Origin: Betaproteobacteria bacterium
GTDB lineage: Bacteria > Pseudomonadota > Gammaproteobacteria > Burkholderiales > JAHFQX01
DNA length: 64,000 nt
Direction of reading: 5' to 3'
Assembly: GCA_023259135.1 (NCBI GenBank)
Contig: JAHFQX010000005.1
Coordinates: 1-64,000, forward strand
Shown: positions 18,104 to 28,337 of the stretch, in pieces
Numbering within the stretch: the stretch's first letter is position 1
How the letters are laid out: the number at the start of each line of letters is the position of its first letter
Translations under genes and position numbers: made by a program
Notes under the pieces: model-generated
The model's database searches: none
Told to the model about the DNA's origin: nothing
Seen by the model: the letters and a program-made list of their open reading frames with translations, nothing else

Positions 18104-19655
18104 ACCGGAACTCCCCTCCAGCGCCCAGCGCTGGGTCATCACCGTCACGGTGATGCTAGGGGCCTTGTCCGCGGTATTGGCGACCACCATCATCAATGTA
18201 GCCATCCCCCAAATCCAGGGCGCCTTTGGCATGAGCCAGGATGATGCCCAATGGCTGTTCTCCGGAACCCTGGCGGCCGTCACGGCCACCATGATGCTCA
18301 ATGCCTGGCTGGTGCAAAGCTTCGGCCAGCGCAACACCTTCGTGGGCGCGCTGACCCTCTTTCTCGCGGCTTCGGTGATGGGCGGCTTGGCTCCCAACGC
18401 CGCCATTCTCATCGCCTGCCGCATCGCTCAAGGCGCCATGGCCGGGGTCATCCAGCCGCTAGCCATGTATACCTTGTTCAGAATTTTTCCTCCCGAGCAG
18501 CGCGGCCAAGCCATGGGCATTTACGGCATCGGCATCGTGCTGGCCCCGGTATTCGGCCCGTGGGTGGGAGGCGTGCTGATCGACGCCTTCAACTGGCGAT
18601 ACGTGTTTTTCATGATGACGCCCATCAGCGTCATCGGAATCGTGGCGGGCCTCCTCTATATGCCGGGCAAGGAACCCGGCGCCCGGCGGACCCCGCTGGA
18701 CTGGCAAGGATTCCTGATGATGCTGGCCTGCATGGGATGCCTGCTGATCGGCTTGTCCAACGGACAGCGGGAAGGCTGGGATTCCAGCACCGTTCTTGGG
18801 CTGCTGAGCGCCGCCGCGCTCCTGTTGGTCGGCTTTCTAGCCTGGGAATTCCATACTCCGCACCCATTGCTGGAGATGCGAATTTTCTCCAACCGGCGCT
18901 TTGCCGCGGCCAGCACGGTAGCTTTCACCATTGGGCTGGGCCTGTTCGGCTTCACCTATTTGATCCCACAGTTTGCCCAGAAGATTCAGCTCTTCACCCC
19001 CACCGAGTCGGGACTCATCATGATGCCCGGCGGCTTGGCCCTGGCCATCGTATTTCCTTTGGCGGGACGCCTGGGGGATCGCTTGCCCCCCCATCAGCCG
19101 GTATTCGTCGGCCTGCTCTGCTTCTCCATCAGTTCTTACTTGATGTCTGGGTTGGACGTGAACAGCTCTTTCTGGCACTTCTCCTTGCTCATCCTGCTCA
19201 GTTGGATCAGCATCGGCTTCGTCAACCCGCCGCTCAATGCCGGCGCCCTACGCTCCTTGAGCCCCGATCTGCTGGGCCAAGGTTCCGGGCTGATCAATTT
19301 TTTCCGCCAGTTGGGGGGAGCCATCGGAGTCAACTTGCTCACCAGCATGCTGGATCGCCGCACTTTCTTCCACAGCGATGCGCTGACCGACTGGCAATCC
19401 CCCGCCAATTCGGCAACCGCGGAATTCCTCAAACTGACCGGCCAATTATTGGCCCAAGGCGGTGCTTCGGAGAATTTGCAGCAATCCGGAGCCCTCGACT
19501 TCCTGGGGCGGGTGATCTATGCCCAAGCCAGCACCAGCGGCTTTCAGGATGGATTCATGATCGTATCCGCGCTCTTCGTGGTCACCTTGATTCCGGCCTG
19601 GGCCATGGGCGTCGTGGGACGCCCCGAAGGAAGTCCCCTTGGGGGACGCCGATAA
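18084..19655 (+). CDS. DHA2-family MFS drug transporter (EmrB/QacA type), TTG start
   Basis: 14-TM MFS pattern, ATTIINVAIPQIQGAFGMSQDDAQWLFSGTL; 20-bp overlap with upstream HlyD gene. Confidence 0.9.
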   Translation: MTSASAEPELPSSAQRWVITVTVMLGALSAVLATTIINVAIPQIQGAFGMSQDDAQWLFSGTLAAVTATMMLNAWLVQSFGQRNTFVGALTLFLAASVMGGLAPNAAILIACRIAQGAMAGVIQPLAMYTLFRIFPPEQRGQAMGIYGIGIVLAPVFGPWVGGVLIDAFNWRYVFFMMTPISVIGIVAGLLYMPGKEPGARRTPLDWQGFLMMLACMGCLLIGLSNGQREGWDSSTVLGLLSAAALLLVGFLAWEFHTPHPLLEMRIFSNRRFAAASTVAFTIGLGLFGFTYLIPQFAQKIQLFTPTESGLIMMPGGLALAIVFPLAGRLGDRLPPHQPVFVGLLCFSISSYLMSGLDVNSSFWHFSLLILLSWISIGFVNPPLNAGALRSLSPDLLGQGSGLINFFRQLGGAIGVNLLTSMLDRRTFFHSDALTDWQSPANSATAEFLKLTGQLLAQGGASENLQQSGALDFLGRVIYAQASTSGFQDGFMIVSALFVVTLIPAWAMGVVGRPEGSPLGGRR

Positions 19656-19707
19656 TAAACCGGCTGCCGGGATGCGACCGCCCCGCGCAGCCTGGTGAGG
19701 AGAACCC

Positions 19708-21267
19708 ATGTCCGCACAGACCACCGAGGCGCTGTTCCTGCGGTACGGCCCCCGCTATCGGGGGTTCGTCAGCTTTACCGTGCTGCTGGGAGCCTTCGCC
19801 ACGGTCATTTCCACCACCATCATCAATGTCGCGGTTCCCGACATCATGGGCGCCTTCGGCATGGGGCAGGACCAAGCCCAATGGCTGGTTTCCGGGTTCC
19901 TGATCGCCATGACCTCCACCATGCTCCTCAATGCCTGGATGATCAGCACCTTCGGCCAGCGCAAAGCCTATATCGGCGCCCTGGGAATATTCCTGGCCGC
20001 CTCCTTGATTGGAGGAATCAGTCCCAACGAAACCGTGGTCATCGCCACCCGCATCATCCAAGGCTGCGCCGCGGGAATATTGCAGCCCTTGGCCATGTAC
20101 ACGCTGTTCCGAGTATATCCGGCGGACCAGCGCGGCAGCGCCATGTCCATCTACGGACTGGGAGTAGTGCTGGGACCGGCCCTGGGCCCCACCCTGGGCG
20201 GGCTCACCGTGGATTACTTCAACTGGCGCTATGTGTTCTATGTCTCCGTGCCGATCTGCGTGCTGGGCATTTTTCTCGCCACCTTGTTCATGCCCGAGCG
20301 GGAAGAAACCGGTCCGGCGCCCCGTTTCGACTGGATCGGCTTCGGGCTCATGGTGGCGTTTCTGTCGTGCCTGCTGATCGGTCTGTCCAACGGCCAGCGC
20401 TACGGCTGGGAATCCGACTATATCGTCGGCTTGCTGCTGAGCGCGGCCGGAGCCGGACTGGCCTTCGTCGCCTGGGAGTCCTGGACCCCGGAGCCCATGC
20501 TGGATTTGCGGCTATTCGCCTATCTTCAGTTCAGCTCCGGCGCGCTGGTGGCTTTCATCCTCGGCATGGGCATCTTCGGCTCCACTTACCTGGCCCCGCT
20601 GTTCGCCCAAACCATCCAGCACATGACCCCCACCGAGGCCGGACTGATGTTGATGCCATCGGGGGTGGCCTTGGCGGTTTTATATCCTTTTACCGGCCCG
20701 CTGGGCGACCGCTTGCCTCCTCAGGGCCCGATTCTGGCGGGTTTGCTTTTGTTCGTGCTCTCCTCTATTCTGCTGGCCGAAGCCGATGTCAACACCGGCT
20801 TTTGGCCAATGGCCATGGCGCTGGCCTTGGGCCGCGCGGGAATCGGCATCAGCTTTCCCGCTCTGAATGTCGGAGCGTTGCGGGTGCTACCCGCCCACTT
20901 CCTGAGCCAGGGATCCGGAATGATCAATTTCGTGCGGATGCTGGGCGGGGCCTTCGGGGTCAATCTGCTGTCCATCACCTTGGATCGCAGGACCGCGTTT
21001 CATAAAGATGCCTTTTCCGCCACCCAGGAATCCATTCAAGGATATACCGGAGAACTGCTGACCGCCGTGCAAAACTTGCTCGCCCAAGGGGGCGCGTCGG
21101 AAGCTTTGCGCCTTCCCGGCGCAGCCCACTTTCTGAACCGAGTCATTCAAGGCGAGGCCGCCGCGGCGGGCTTCAAGGACAGCTATCTTGCGGTGGCGCT
21201 GCTGTTCGCGATGGCCGTCATCCCGGCCTGGATGATGGGACGCTCCAAGCGCCCGCGGATAGCCTAA
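19708..21267 (+). CDS. Second DHA2-family MFS drug transporter (EmrB/QacA type), tandem paralogue
   Basis: STTIINVAVPDIMGAFGMGQDQAQWLVSGFL; strong end-to-end similarity to the preceding ORF by eye. Confidence 0.92.
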   Translation: MSAQTTEALFLRYGPRYRGFVSFTVLLGAFATVISTTIINVAVPDIMGAFGMGQDQAQWLVSGFLIAMTSTMLLNAWMISTFGQRKAYIGALGIFLAASLIGGISPNETVVIATRIIQGCAAGILQPLAMYTLFRVYPADQRGSAMSIYGLGVVLGPALGPTLGGLTVDYFNWRYVFYVSVPICVLGIFLATLFMPEREETGPAPRFDWIGFGLMVAFLSCLLIGLSNGQRYGWESDYIVGLLLSAAGAGLAFVAWESWTPEPMLDLRLFAYLQFSSGALVAFILGMGIFGSTYLAPLFAQTIQHMTPTEAGLMLMPSGVALAVLYPFTGPLGDRLPPQGPILAGLLLFVLSSILLAEADVNTGFWPMAMALALGRAGIGISFPALNVGALRVLPAHFLSQGSGMINFVRMLGGAFGVNLLSITLDRRTAFHKDAFSATQESIQGYTGELLTAVQNLLAQGGASEALRLPGAAHFLNRVIQGEAAAAGFKDSYLAVALLFAMAVIPAWMMGRSKRPRIA

Positions 21268-21278
21268 AGGAGTTGAGC

Positions 21279-21716
21279 ATGTACCAAACCATCCTGTTAT
21301 GTTTCGACGGCACCCGGGAAAGTCGCAAGGCACTGCGCGAAGGCTCGGAGATTGCCGAGAAATTCCAGGCCGCGGCTCATTTGCTGGCGGTCGTGCGCTT
21401 GCCGGTGGGGCTGGCCGCCACCGAAGGAGTGGTTCCTCAAGAGCTCTTCCAAGTCGAGCAGCAACGCGCCCGGGAAATCCTCGACGAAGGGGTGAATCGC
21501 CTGAAATCCAGAGGGCTTTTGGCTACCGGTCATATCGCTTTGGGCGAGCCCGTGGAGCAAATTATCTCGAAAGCGACGGAACTGCGCGCCAATCTCATCG
21601 TTCTGGGTCACCGTCACCAAGGAACCCTGGGCCGCTGGTGGCGCGGCTCGGTGGGCACCTCGCTGCTGGACCAGGCACCGTGCAGCGTCCTCATCGGCAT
21701 GCCTCCCGGCGAGTAG
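21279..21716 (+). CDS. Universal stress protein (UspA family)
   Basis: MYQTILLCFDGTRESRKALREGSEIAEKF...LIVLGHRHQGTLGRWWRGSVGTSLLDQAPCSVLI. Confidence 0.9.
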   Translation: MYQTILLCFDGTRESRKALREGSEIAEKFQAAAHLLAVVRLPVGLAATEGVVPQELFQVEQQRAREILDEGVNRLKSRGLLATGHIALGEPVEQIISKATELRANLIVLGHRHQGTLGRWWRGSVGTSLLDQAPCSVLIGMPPGE

Positions 21717-21729
21717 TCGCCATGCCCCC

Positions 21730-22428
21730 ATGAGCCGCCGCTTCGCCCTCATTCCGGCCGCCGGCACGGGCTCGCGCATGGGCGGCCCCCTCCCCAAGCA
21801 ATATCTGGGTTTATTGGGCCAGCCCATGCTTTATCATGCGCTGGCCCCCTTCTGCCGATGCCCGGCCATCGAACACGTCTACGTCGTGCTTTCCCCGGAA
21901 GACGATCATTTCGACCGCCATGACTGGAGCGATTTATCCCCCCGCTTCACGGCGTTGCGCTGCGGCGGCGAGAGCCGAGCGGCATCGGTGCGCAACGGCC
22001 TCGCCGCCCTGGTGCCCGACGTGGCGCCGCGAGACTGGATGCTGGTCCACGATGCGGCCCGTCCCTGCCTATCCAGCGAACTGCTGGGAACCTTGCTGTC
22101 GTGGTTGGACGAGGATGCCCTGGGCGGGCTGCTGGCCCTGCCGGTGGCCGACACCCTGAAACGGGCCGACCCCCAAGGCCGGGTGTTGAAGACCGAGCCC
22201 CGCGCCGATCTGTGGCAGGCCCAAACGCCCCAAATGTTCCGTTACCAAGCCCTGGCCGAGGCCCTGTCGGCGGCGGGCGCCGATGCCAGCGACGAATCCC
22301 TGGCCCTGGAACGAGCCGGCTTTGCCCCCAAACTCATCACCGGGGACGCGCGCAATCTGAAAATCACCTATCCGGGAGACCTGCGCCTGGCAGAGTTGAT
22401 TCTGCAAGACATGGAGCAAGACCGGTGA
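21730..22428 (+). CDS. ispD: 2-C-methyl-D-erythritol 4-phosphate cytidylyltransferase
   Basis: [41 protein letters not shown]. Confidence 0.95.
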   Translation: MSRRFALIPAAGTGSRMGGPLPKQYLGLLGQPMLYHALAPFCRCPAIEHVYVVLSPEDDHFDRHDWSDLSPRFTALRCGGESRAASVRNGLAALVPDVAPRDWMLVHDAARPCLSSELLGTLLSWLDEDALGGLLALPVADTLKRADPQGRVLKTEPRADLWQAQTPQMFRYQALAEALSAAGADASDESLALERAGFAPKLITGDARNLKITYPGDLRLAELILQDMEQDR

Positions 22429-22904
22429 GGATCGGCCAAGGATTCGATGTCCATCGCCTGGTTCCCGGCCGCCCGCTGATTATTGGCGGAGTCACGATTC
22501 CCCATCCGCAGGGGCTGGCAGGCCACTCCGACGCCGACGTGTTGCTGCACGCCCTGTGCGACGCCTTGATCGGGGCAGCCGGGCTGGGGGACATCGGACG
22601 CCATTTTCCCGATACCGATCCCCGCTACGCCGGTGCCGACAGCCGGATGCTGCTACGTGACGTAGTGCGCTTGCTGCGGCAGAGGGGCTTGCGGGCAATC
22701 AACGTGGACGCCACCGTCATCGCTCAAGCGCCTCGGCTAGCGCCCCATATTCCCAGGATGGTGGCGAATATCGCCGAAGACCTGGACATTGCCCCCGAGG
22801 CCGTCAACGTGAAAGCCAAAACCGCCGAGGGCCTGGGTTTCGTCGGCCGGGGGGAAGGCATCGTCGCGGAAGCGGTGGTATTGCTGCGATGCCCGGGGGA
22901 CTGA
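22425..22904 (+). CDS. ispF: 2-C-methyl-D-erythritol 2,4-cyclodiphosphate synthase (GTG start)
   Basis: [66 protein letters not shown]. Confidence 0.96.
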   Translation: MRIGQGFDVHRLVPGRPLIIGGVTIPHPQGLAGHSDADVLLHALCDALIGAAGLGDIGRHFPDTDPRYAGADSRMLLRDVVRLLRQRGLRAINVDATVIAQAPRLAPHIPRMVANIAEDLDIAPEAVNVKAKTAEGLGFVGRGEGIVAEAVVLLRCPGD

Positions 22905-23449
22905 ACCCGGTATTCGCTCCTCCGGCGGCCCGGCTCTTCTTTGCCCTGTGGCCTCCCCCCGCGGCCCGCGCTCAGTTGACCGAGTGGACCCAAACCCTCC
23001 ACGCCGCCGTTGGCGGAAAACCACCCCATCCGGAGGATTTGCACCTGACCCTGGTATTCCTGGGCAGCGTTCCCGCCCATCGGTTACCCGAACTGCGAGC
23101 GCTGGCGGCGGCCATCCCCTTTTCCTCCTTTCGCCTGACGCTGGCCCGGGCCGGCTGCTGGAAACGCAACCGAGTGGCATGGTGCGCTCCCGAAGCCATC
23201 GCCCCGCTTCTGGCCCGTCTGGTCACCTCCTTGGAGGCACGCCTGACCGCCGAAGGCTTCGCCTACGACCGCCGCCCCTTCGCGCCCCATGTCACCCTGG
23301 CCCGCAACGCCCGCTGCCCGGAAACCGAACTGTCCGGCAAGCTTATCCATTGGCCCGTAAAAAACTTCGTGCTCGCCCAATCCCGTTCCGCCCCGGCCGG
23401 CAGCCCCCGGTACGACGTTATCGGAAGCTGGCCGGAACTCTCAATTTAG
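22889..23449 (+). CDS. thpR: RNA 2',3'-cyclic phosphodiesterase (2H family, ThpR-like)
   Basis: LFFALWPP...LHLTLVFLG ... [11 protein letters not shown] (two H-x-T/S-L motifs). Confidence 0.88.
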   Translation: MPGGLNPVFAPPAARLFFALWPPPAARAQLTEWTQTLHAAVGGKPPHPEDLHLTLVFLGSVPAHRLPELRALAAAIPFSSFRLTLARAGCWKRNRVAWCAPEAIAPLLARLVTSLEARLTAEGFAYDRRPFAPHVTLARNARCPETELSGKLIHWPVKNFVLAQSRSAPAGSPRYDVIGSWPELSI

Positions 23450-23545
23450 CCCTGGCCACCGAACTTCGGCATGCCGTACGGGTCGAATTTCGGTTCATAC
23501 AATAATCCCACAAGACGGGCCCTTGAGCCCCAGTCAGGAGCGCCC

Positions 23546-24490
23546 ATGCTGATCAAAAAACCGGAGCCCATCCGCTCCTCGGAAATCACTCCTCCGGATC
23601 TCTACCGGGATCGCCGGCGCTTCCTGCTGGCGGGGGCAGCCGCCTCGGCTTCTCTGGCCTTGCCGACGGGGGCGGCCGTTCCCGCAGGCAGCGGCAAGAA
23701 GCTTCCCAACCTGTCCAAGGGTCCGTTCGGCATCGACGAACCGTCCACGCCGTATAAAGACGTCACCACCTACAACAATTTTTACGAGTTCGGCACCGAC
23801 AAGGAAGACCCGTACCAAGCCGCCCACACGCTCCGCACCCGTCCCTGGACCGTCGCCGTGGAGGGGGAGGTGAAGCGGCCCAAGGTCTACGACCTGGATG
23901 AGCTGCTGCGGCTCGCCCCCCTGGAGGAGCGCATCTATCGGATGCGCTGCGTGGAAGGCTGGTCCATGGTCATCCCCTGGGCGGGATATTCCTTGGCCGC
24001 CTTGATTCAGCGCGTGGAACCCAACGGCAACGCCAAGTTCGTGGAATTCACCACTCTCCACGATCCTTCTCAAATGCCCGGCCAGCATTATTCGGTATTG
24101 GAATGGCCCTACGTCGAAGGCTTGCGCTTGGACGAGGCTCGGCATCCGCTGACCCTGCTGTGTTTCGGGCTCTACGGCGAACTGTTGCCCAACCAGAACG
24201 GCGCTCCGGTGCGTCTCGTGGTGCCCTGGAAATACGGTTTCAAGAGCGCCAAATCCATCGTCCGCATCCGCTTCGTGCGAGAGCAGCCGATGCCCTCCTG
24301 GGTGCGGGCCAACCCCAGGGAGTACGGATTCTATTCCAACGTCAATCCCCAGGTGGACCACCCCCGTTGGAGCCAGGCCAAGGAACGGCGCATCGGCGAA
24401 TTCTTCAAGCGGCCGACCCTGCCGTTCAACGGCTATGCGGACCAAGTCGCCGCTCTCTATGGCGGAATGGACCTCAAGAAATTTTTCTGA
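23546..24490 (+). CDS. msrP: Protein-methionine-sulfoxide reductase catalytic subunit MsrP (YedY-like)
   Basis: Tat signal [44 protein letters not shown]...[16 protein letters not shown]. Confidence 0.95.
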   Translation: MLIKKPEPIRSSEITPPDLYRDRRRFLLAGAAASASLALPTGAAVPAGSGKKLPNLSKGPFGIDEPSTPYKDVTTYNNFYEFGTDKEDPYQAAHTLRTRPWTVAVEGEVKRPKVYDLDELLRLAPLEERIYRMRCVEGWSMVIPWAGYSLAALIQRVEPNGNAKFVEFTTLHDPSQMPGQHYSVLEWPYVEGLRLDEARHPLTLLCFGLYGELLPNQNGAPVRLVVPWKYGFKSAKSIVRIRFVREQPMPSWVRANPREYGFYSNVNPQVDHPRWSQAKERRIGEFFKRPTLPFNGYADQVAALYGGMDLKKFF

Positions 24491-24492
24491 GC

Positions 24493-25149
24493 ATGCGCGC
24501 TTGGTCGGCGACGCCGCCTGCCCGCGTCATAATCTGGCTGAAGGCAGGAGTCTTCGGACTCGCGTTGCTGCCCTTGGCGCGGCTCGCGGCGAAAGGCTAT
24601 TTGCAAACCCTGGGGGCCAACCCCATCGAATTCATTACCCGTTCCACCGGAACCTGGACCTTGGCGCTGTTGCTCGTCACCCTGGCGATCACTCCGCTGC
24701 GGCGCTGGACCGGCTTCGCCTGGCTGATTCGGTTGCGCCGCATGCTGGGCCTGTTCGCGTTTTTCTACGGCTGCCTGCACTTCACCACTTATTTTTGGCT
24801 GGACCAGTTCTTCGACTGGGCCGCCATCGCCAAGGACATCGTCAAGCGCCCCTTCATCACGATGGGATTTCTGGCCTTTTGCCTCATGCTGCCCCTGGCC
24901 GCCACTTCCACCCAGGGCATGATGCGGCGCCTTGGCGGCAAGCGCTGGCAAACCCTGCACCGGCTGGTGTATGTCTGCGGAGTGGCGGGAGTGGTGCATT
25001 ACTGGTGGCTGGTGAAGCGGGATATCACTCAGCCGCTGATCTACGGTTCCGTGCTGGTCTTTTTGCTGGGCGCCCGGCTGGCCCGCCCTTCCCGTCAAAC
25101 CCCCAAGCAGTCGGCACGGACGGTTATTCGTCAGCCAAGTCGTTCTTGA
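24493..25149 (+). CDS. msrQ: MsrQ heme-binding membrane subunit (YedZ-like)
   Basis: Directly downstream of msrP; ferric reductase-like TM protein RRMLGLFAFFYGCLHFTTYFWLDQ...LHRLVYVCGVAGVVHYWWLVK. Confidence 0.93.
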   Translation: MRAWSATPPARVIIWLKAGVFGLALLPLARLAAKGYLQTLGANPIEFITRSTGTWTLALLLVTLAITPLRRWTGFAWLIRLRRMLGLFAFFYGCLHFTTYFWLDQFFDWAAIAKDIVKRPFITMGFLAFCLMLPLAATSTQGMMRRLGGKRWQTLHRLVYVCGVAGVVHYWWLVKRDITQPLIYGSVLVFLLGARLARPSRQTPKQSARTVIRQPSRS

Positions 25150-25294
25150 TCTGCTTAAGAAATCGGCGCCGCTGCAAAGGGCGGGCGGCCTTTTTATCGC
25201 GCAGCCGGTGGCCGCCTCCCTTGCCCAGCAGCGGATGGCGGGCCAGCGGATTTCTGGGCCGTTGATTACGCCTGCTGGGGCGCCAAGGAGGCAC
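25124..25294 (-). CDS. Candidate small basic protein (56 aa), not in the supplied ORF track
   Basis: GTG start overlapping the end of the RND gene: (M)PPWRPSRRNQRPRNPLARHPLLGKGGGHRLRDKKAARPLQRRRFLKQIKNDLADE*; protein-like composition. Confidence 0.4.
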   Translation of the reverse strand: MPPWRPSRRNQRPRNPLARHPLLGKGGGHRLRDKKAARPLQRRRFLKQIKNDLADE

Positions 25295-28200
25295 GATGGA
25301 ACTTCGCCATGCCGTTTTCCACCAAGGAATAGACCGCCGGCACCACCACCAAAGTCAGCAGGGTGGAAGACACCATGCCGCCGATTACCGCCACCGACAA
25401 GGGACCGTTGGTCTCCGAGCCGGCGCCCAATCCCAGAGCCGCCGGCAGCAGCGCCAGAATCACCGTCAGGGAAGTCATCAGCACTGGTCGCAGCCGGATC
25501 GGGCACGCCTCCAGCAAAGCCGAACGGATCTCCTGCCCTTCCGCGCGCAACTGGTTGGTGAGGTCCACCAGCAAAATGGAATTCTTCGCCACCAACCCGA
25601 TCAGCAGCACCAGCCCGATCATCGAATAGATGTTGATGGTGTGCCCCACCGCCCACAGCGCGAACACCCCGCCGATCACCGCCAGGGGTTGGGCCACCAT
25701 GATGATCAAAGGCTGGATGAAGGAATTGAACTGGCTGGCCAATACCATGTACAGCAGCACCATCGCCAAGACAAAGGCAAAAGTCATGTAACCGGCGGTT
25801 TTGCCGAATTCCTCGGCCTGCCCGAGGAATTTCACCGTATAGCCCAGGGGTAATATTTCCCGCGCCGCCTCTCGCACTTTTTCCACCGCATCCGCCAAGG
25901 GAATCGTGGGGTTCCCGTAGAAATTGGCGCCGTACTGCAAATCCAGCCGGGTAATCACCGCCGCGCCCAGGGTTTGGGTAAAGCCCGCCACGGCGTCAAG
26001 CCTGACCAATTCCCCGGAACGGGTCTTGAGGAAAATTTTGGAAAGCTCCGAAGGGGAATTGATCTCGCCCTCCGCCGCCTTTACCCGAATGTCGTAGCGT
26101 TGCCCGTCTCCGGGATCGTCGTTGAACTTGGCCACGTCCACGCCCCCGGATAGCATGTTTACCGCTTGGCCGATGTCCTGGGCGGAAATACCCAATTCCG
26201 CCGCCCGGGTCCGATCGACCTTGAGAATCAACTGGGGCAGGTCCAATTGCAGCGTCAAGTCCATCCGCCCCAGATCGGGATCCTGGGACAGCCGCCGCTG
26301 CAAATCCCCGGAATAGCGAGCAACCTCCTGCAAGTTGGGTCCCACCAGGGCAAATTGCAACGGCTCGCCGCGCTGCCCGCCGACGATCGGCACCGGCCCG
26401 GCAAAGGCGCGAACACCTGGGATGCCAGCCAGTTCACGCCGCACGATCCCCAGTAATTCTTGCTGCTTGAGTTTGCGTTCGGCGCGCGGCTTCAGTCGGA
26501 CAAAAGCAATACCCTGGTTCACCTGGCCCGCCTGTCCCAAGCCGATGGCGGCGAAAATAGTCTGCACCTCGGGATGCTGGGCTAGAGTAGCTTCTATCAG
26601 CCGCAGCTGGTCGTTGGTGTATTCAATGTTAGAACCGAGAGGAGTACGGAAATTCACCAGAAACCGGCCCTCGTCTTCCTCTGGAACAAAGGTTTTACCG
26701 ACTTTGGCGAAGAAGTAGCCGCTGGATACCACCACCAAGATCGCCACCAACACCACCTTCCAGCGGTGATTCAAAGACATCGTCAATAAATTTCGATACA
26801 ACCGATCCAGGCCACGGAAAAAACTCTCCAAGGCGTTGTAGATCCGGCCATGTTGCTTCTCCACCTTGAGGAAGCGGGAGCACAGCATCGGCGTCAGGGT
26901 AACGGAAACGAACAAGGACACCAGCACCCCGAAGGTCACCACCACCGCGAACGACCTAAAGAATTTACCGATGATGCCCCCCAGGAAAATCACCGGGGCG
27001 AAAATCGAGACCAGCGACAAGGTGGCCGCCAGGACCGCGAAGAACACCTGGTTGCTGCCATTGACCGCGGCGCTGATCGGATCCGGATCGACCTCCTCCC
27101 GGTGCCGGAAAATGTTCTCCAGCACCACGATGGCATCGTCCACCACCACCCCGATGAGCAGCAACAGCGCCAGCAAGGTCAGAGAATTGAAGGTAAACCC
27201 GGCGAAATACATCACTGCCACCGCCCCCATGAGGGATACCGGAATCGCCGTGGCGATGATCAAGGTGGCGCGAAAGCTGCGCAAGAACAGCCAGACGATG
27301 ACGGCCGCCAGGATGGTCCCCTCGATCAGGTGATTTTTGAGGGCTCCCACCATTTCGTTGATGAACACCGCGTCGTTGGAAGCGATGGAGATCTTCATCC
27401 CCGGCGGCAGTTGGGGAATGATCTCGGTTTCCAGCCGGCGGGTGACTTCGTCGATGATCGCCACGGTATTGGTGTTGGCCACCTTGACGATGCCCAGGCC
27501 CACCGTCGGCTCGCCGTTGAAGCGGGCAAACTGCCGGTAATCGGCCAAGCCATCCTCGGTCCGGCCGATGTCCCGGATACGCACCGGCGCCCCATTCCGA
27601 TAGGCGACGATAATCTCGCCCAGTTGTTCCGGCTTGTGGTATTCCAAGTCCAATTTCACCAGATTCTCGGTTTTACCCTCCACCAGGAAGCCGCCGGGAA
27701 GCTGCACGTGCTCCCGGACGAAAGCCGCCAGCACGTCCTGGCTGGCTATTCCCATGGCGGTCATGCGCTCCGGGTACAGGTAGACCCGCACCGCCCGGTC
27801 GCGCCGTCCGCCCAATCGCACCTCTCCGACGCCGCCGATGGTTTCGAGTTTTTTCTTGAGCACGTTGCTGGCGTAGAGATTGAGTTGCTGCTGGGTGCGA
27901 TCCCCCTGCAAGGCCATCCACATAATCGGGCTGGCGTTGGTCTCCACCTTGGCCACCACCGGCGGATCCGCATCCTTGGGAAGTTGCCGCAGCACCTGAT
28001 TCACCTTGGATTGCACCTCGCTGAAAGCCACGTCCACGCTCTTATCCAGGCCGAAGGTAATGGCCACCACCGACGCCCCGGGCGAGGAACTGGATTGCAC
28101 GTGCTCGATGCCGGGAACCGTGTTGACGGCGCTCTCGACGATATTGGTGACGCTGGCGTCGATGACTTCCGGATTGCCTCCCTTGAGGGTGGTGCTGACG

Positions 28201-28337
28201 GACACCACCGGAAATTCGATATAGGGAAAACGGTCCACTCCCAGACGCTGAAAGCCGATGACGCCGAACAGCACCAGCACGGCGCTCAGCATAAACGCCA
28301 GCACGTGGCGCTTGATGGAAAGCTCGGGCAGCGTCAT
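25266..28337 (-). CDS. RND-family efflux transporter permease (AcrB/HAE1-like, 1023 aa)
   Basis: MTLPELSIKRHVLAFMLSAVLVLFGVIGFQRLGVDRFPYIEFPVVSVSTTLKGGNPEVIDASVTNIVESAVNTVPGIEHVQS; typical RND architecture. Confidence 0.95.
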   Translation of the reverse strand: MTLPELSIKRHVLAFMLSAVLVLFGVIGFQRLGVDRFPYIEFPVVSVSTTLKGGNPEVIDASVTNIVESAVNTVPGIEHVQSSSSPGASVVAITFGLDKSVDVAFSEVQSKVNQVLRQLPKDADPPVVAKVETNASPIMWMALQGDRTQQQLNLYASNVLKKKLETIGGVGEVRLGGRRDRAVRVYLYPERMTAMGIASQDVLAAFVREHVQLPGGFLVEGKTENLVKLDLEYHKPEQLGEIIVAYRNGAPVRIRDIGRTEDGLADYRQFARFNGEPTVGLGIVKVANTNTVAIIDEVTRRLETEIIPQLPPGMKISIASNDAVFINEMVGALKNHLIEGTILAAVIVWLFLRSFRATLIIATAIPVSLMGAVAVMYFAGFTFNSLTLLALLLLIGVVVDDAIVVLENIFRHREEVDPDPISAAVNGSNQVFFAVLAATLSLVSIFAPVIFLGGIIGKFFRSFAVVVTFGVLVSLFVSVTLTPMLCSRFLKVEKQHGRIYNALESFFRGLDRLYRNLLTMSLNHRWKVVLVAILVVVSSGYFFAKVGKTFVPEEDEGRFLVNFRTPLGSNIEYTNDQLRLIEATLAQHPEVQTIFAAIGLGQAGQVNQGIAFVRLKPRAERKLKQQELLGIVRRELAGIPGVRAFAGPVPIVGGQRGEPLQFALVGPNLQEVARYSGDLQRRLSQDPDLGRMDLTLQLDLPQLILKVDRTRAAELGISAQDIGQAVNMLSGGVDVAKFNDDPGDGQRYDIRVKAAEGEINSPSELSKIFLKTRSGELVRLDAVAGFTQTLGAAVITRLDLQYGANFYGNPTIPLADAVEKVREAAREILPLGYTVKFLGQAEEFGKTAGYMTFAFVLAMVLLYMVLASQFNSFIQPLIIMVAQPLAVIGGVFALWAVGHTINIYSMIGLVLLIGLVAKNSILLVDLTNQLRAEGQEIRSALLEACPIRLRPVLMTSLTVILALLPAALGLGAGSETNGPLSVAVIGGMVSSTLLTLVVVPAVYSLVENGMAKFHRASLAPQQA

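Noticed and set aside
18251-19903. 550-aa ORF in another frame of the EmrB-like gene
   Set aside because: Overlaps a clear MFS reading frame; no recognisable domain.
19695-21005. 436-aa ORF in another frame of the second EmrB-like gene
   Set aside because: Out-of-frame translation of a well-supported MFS gene.
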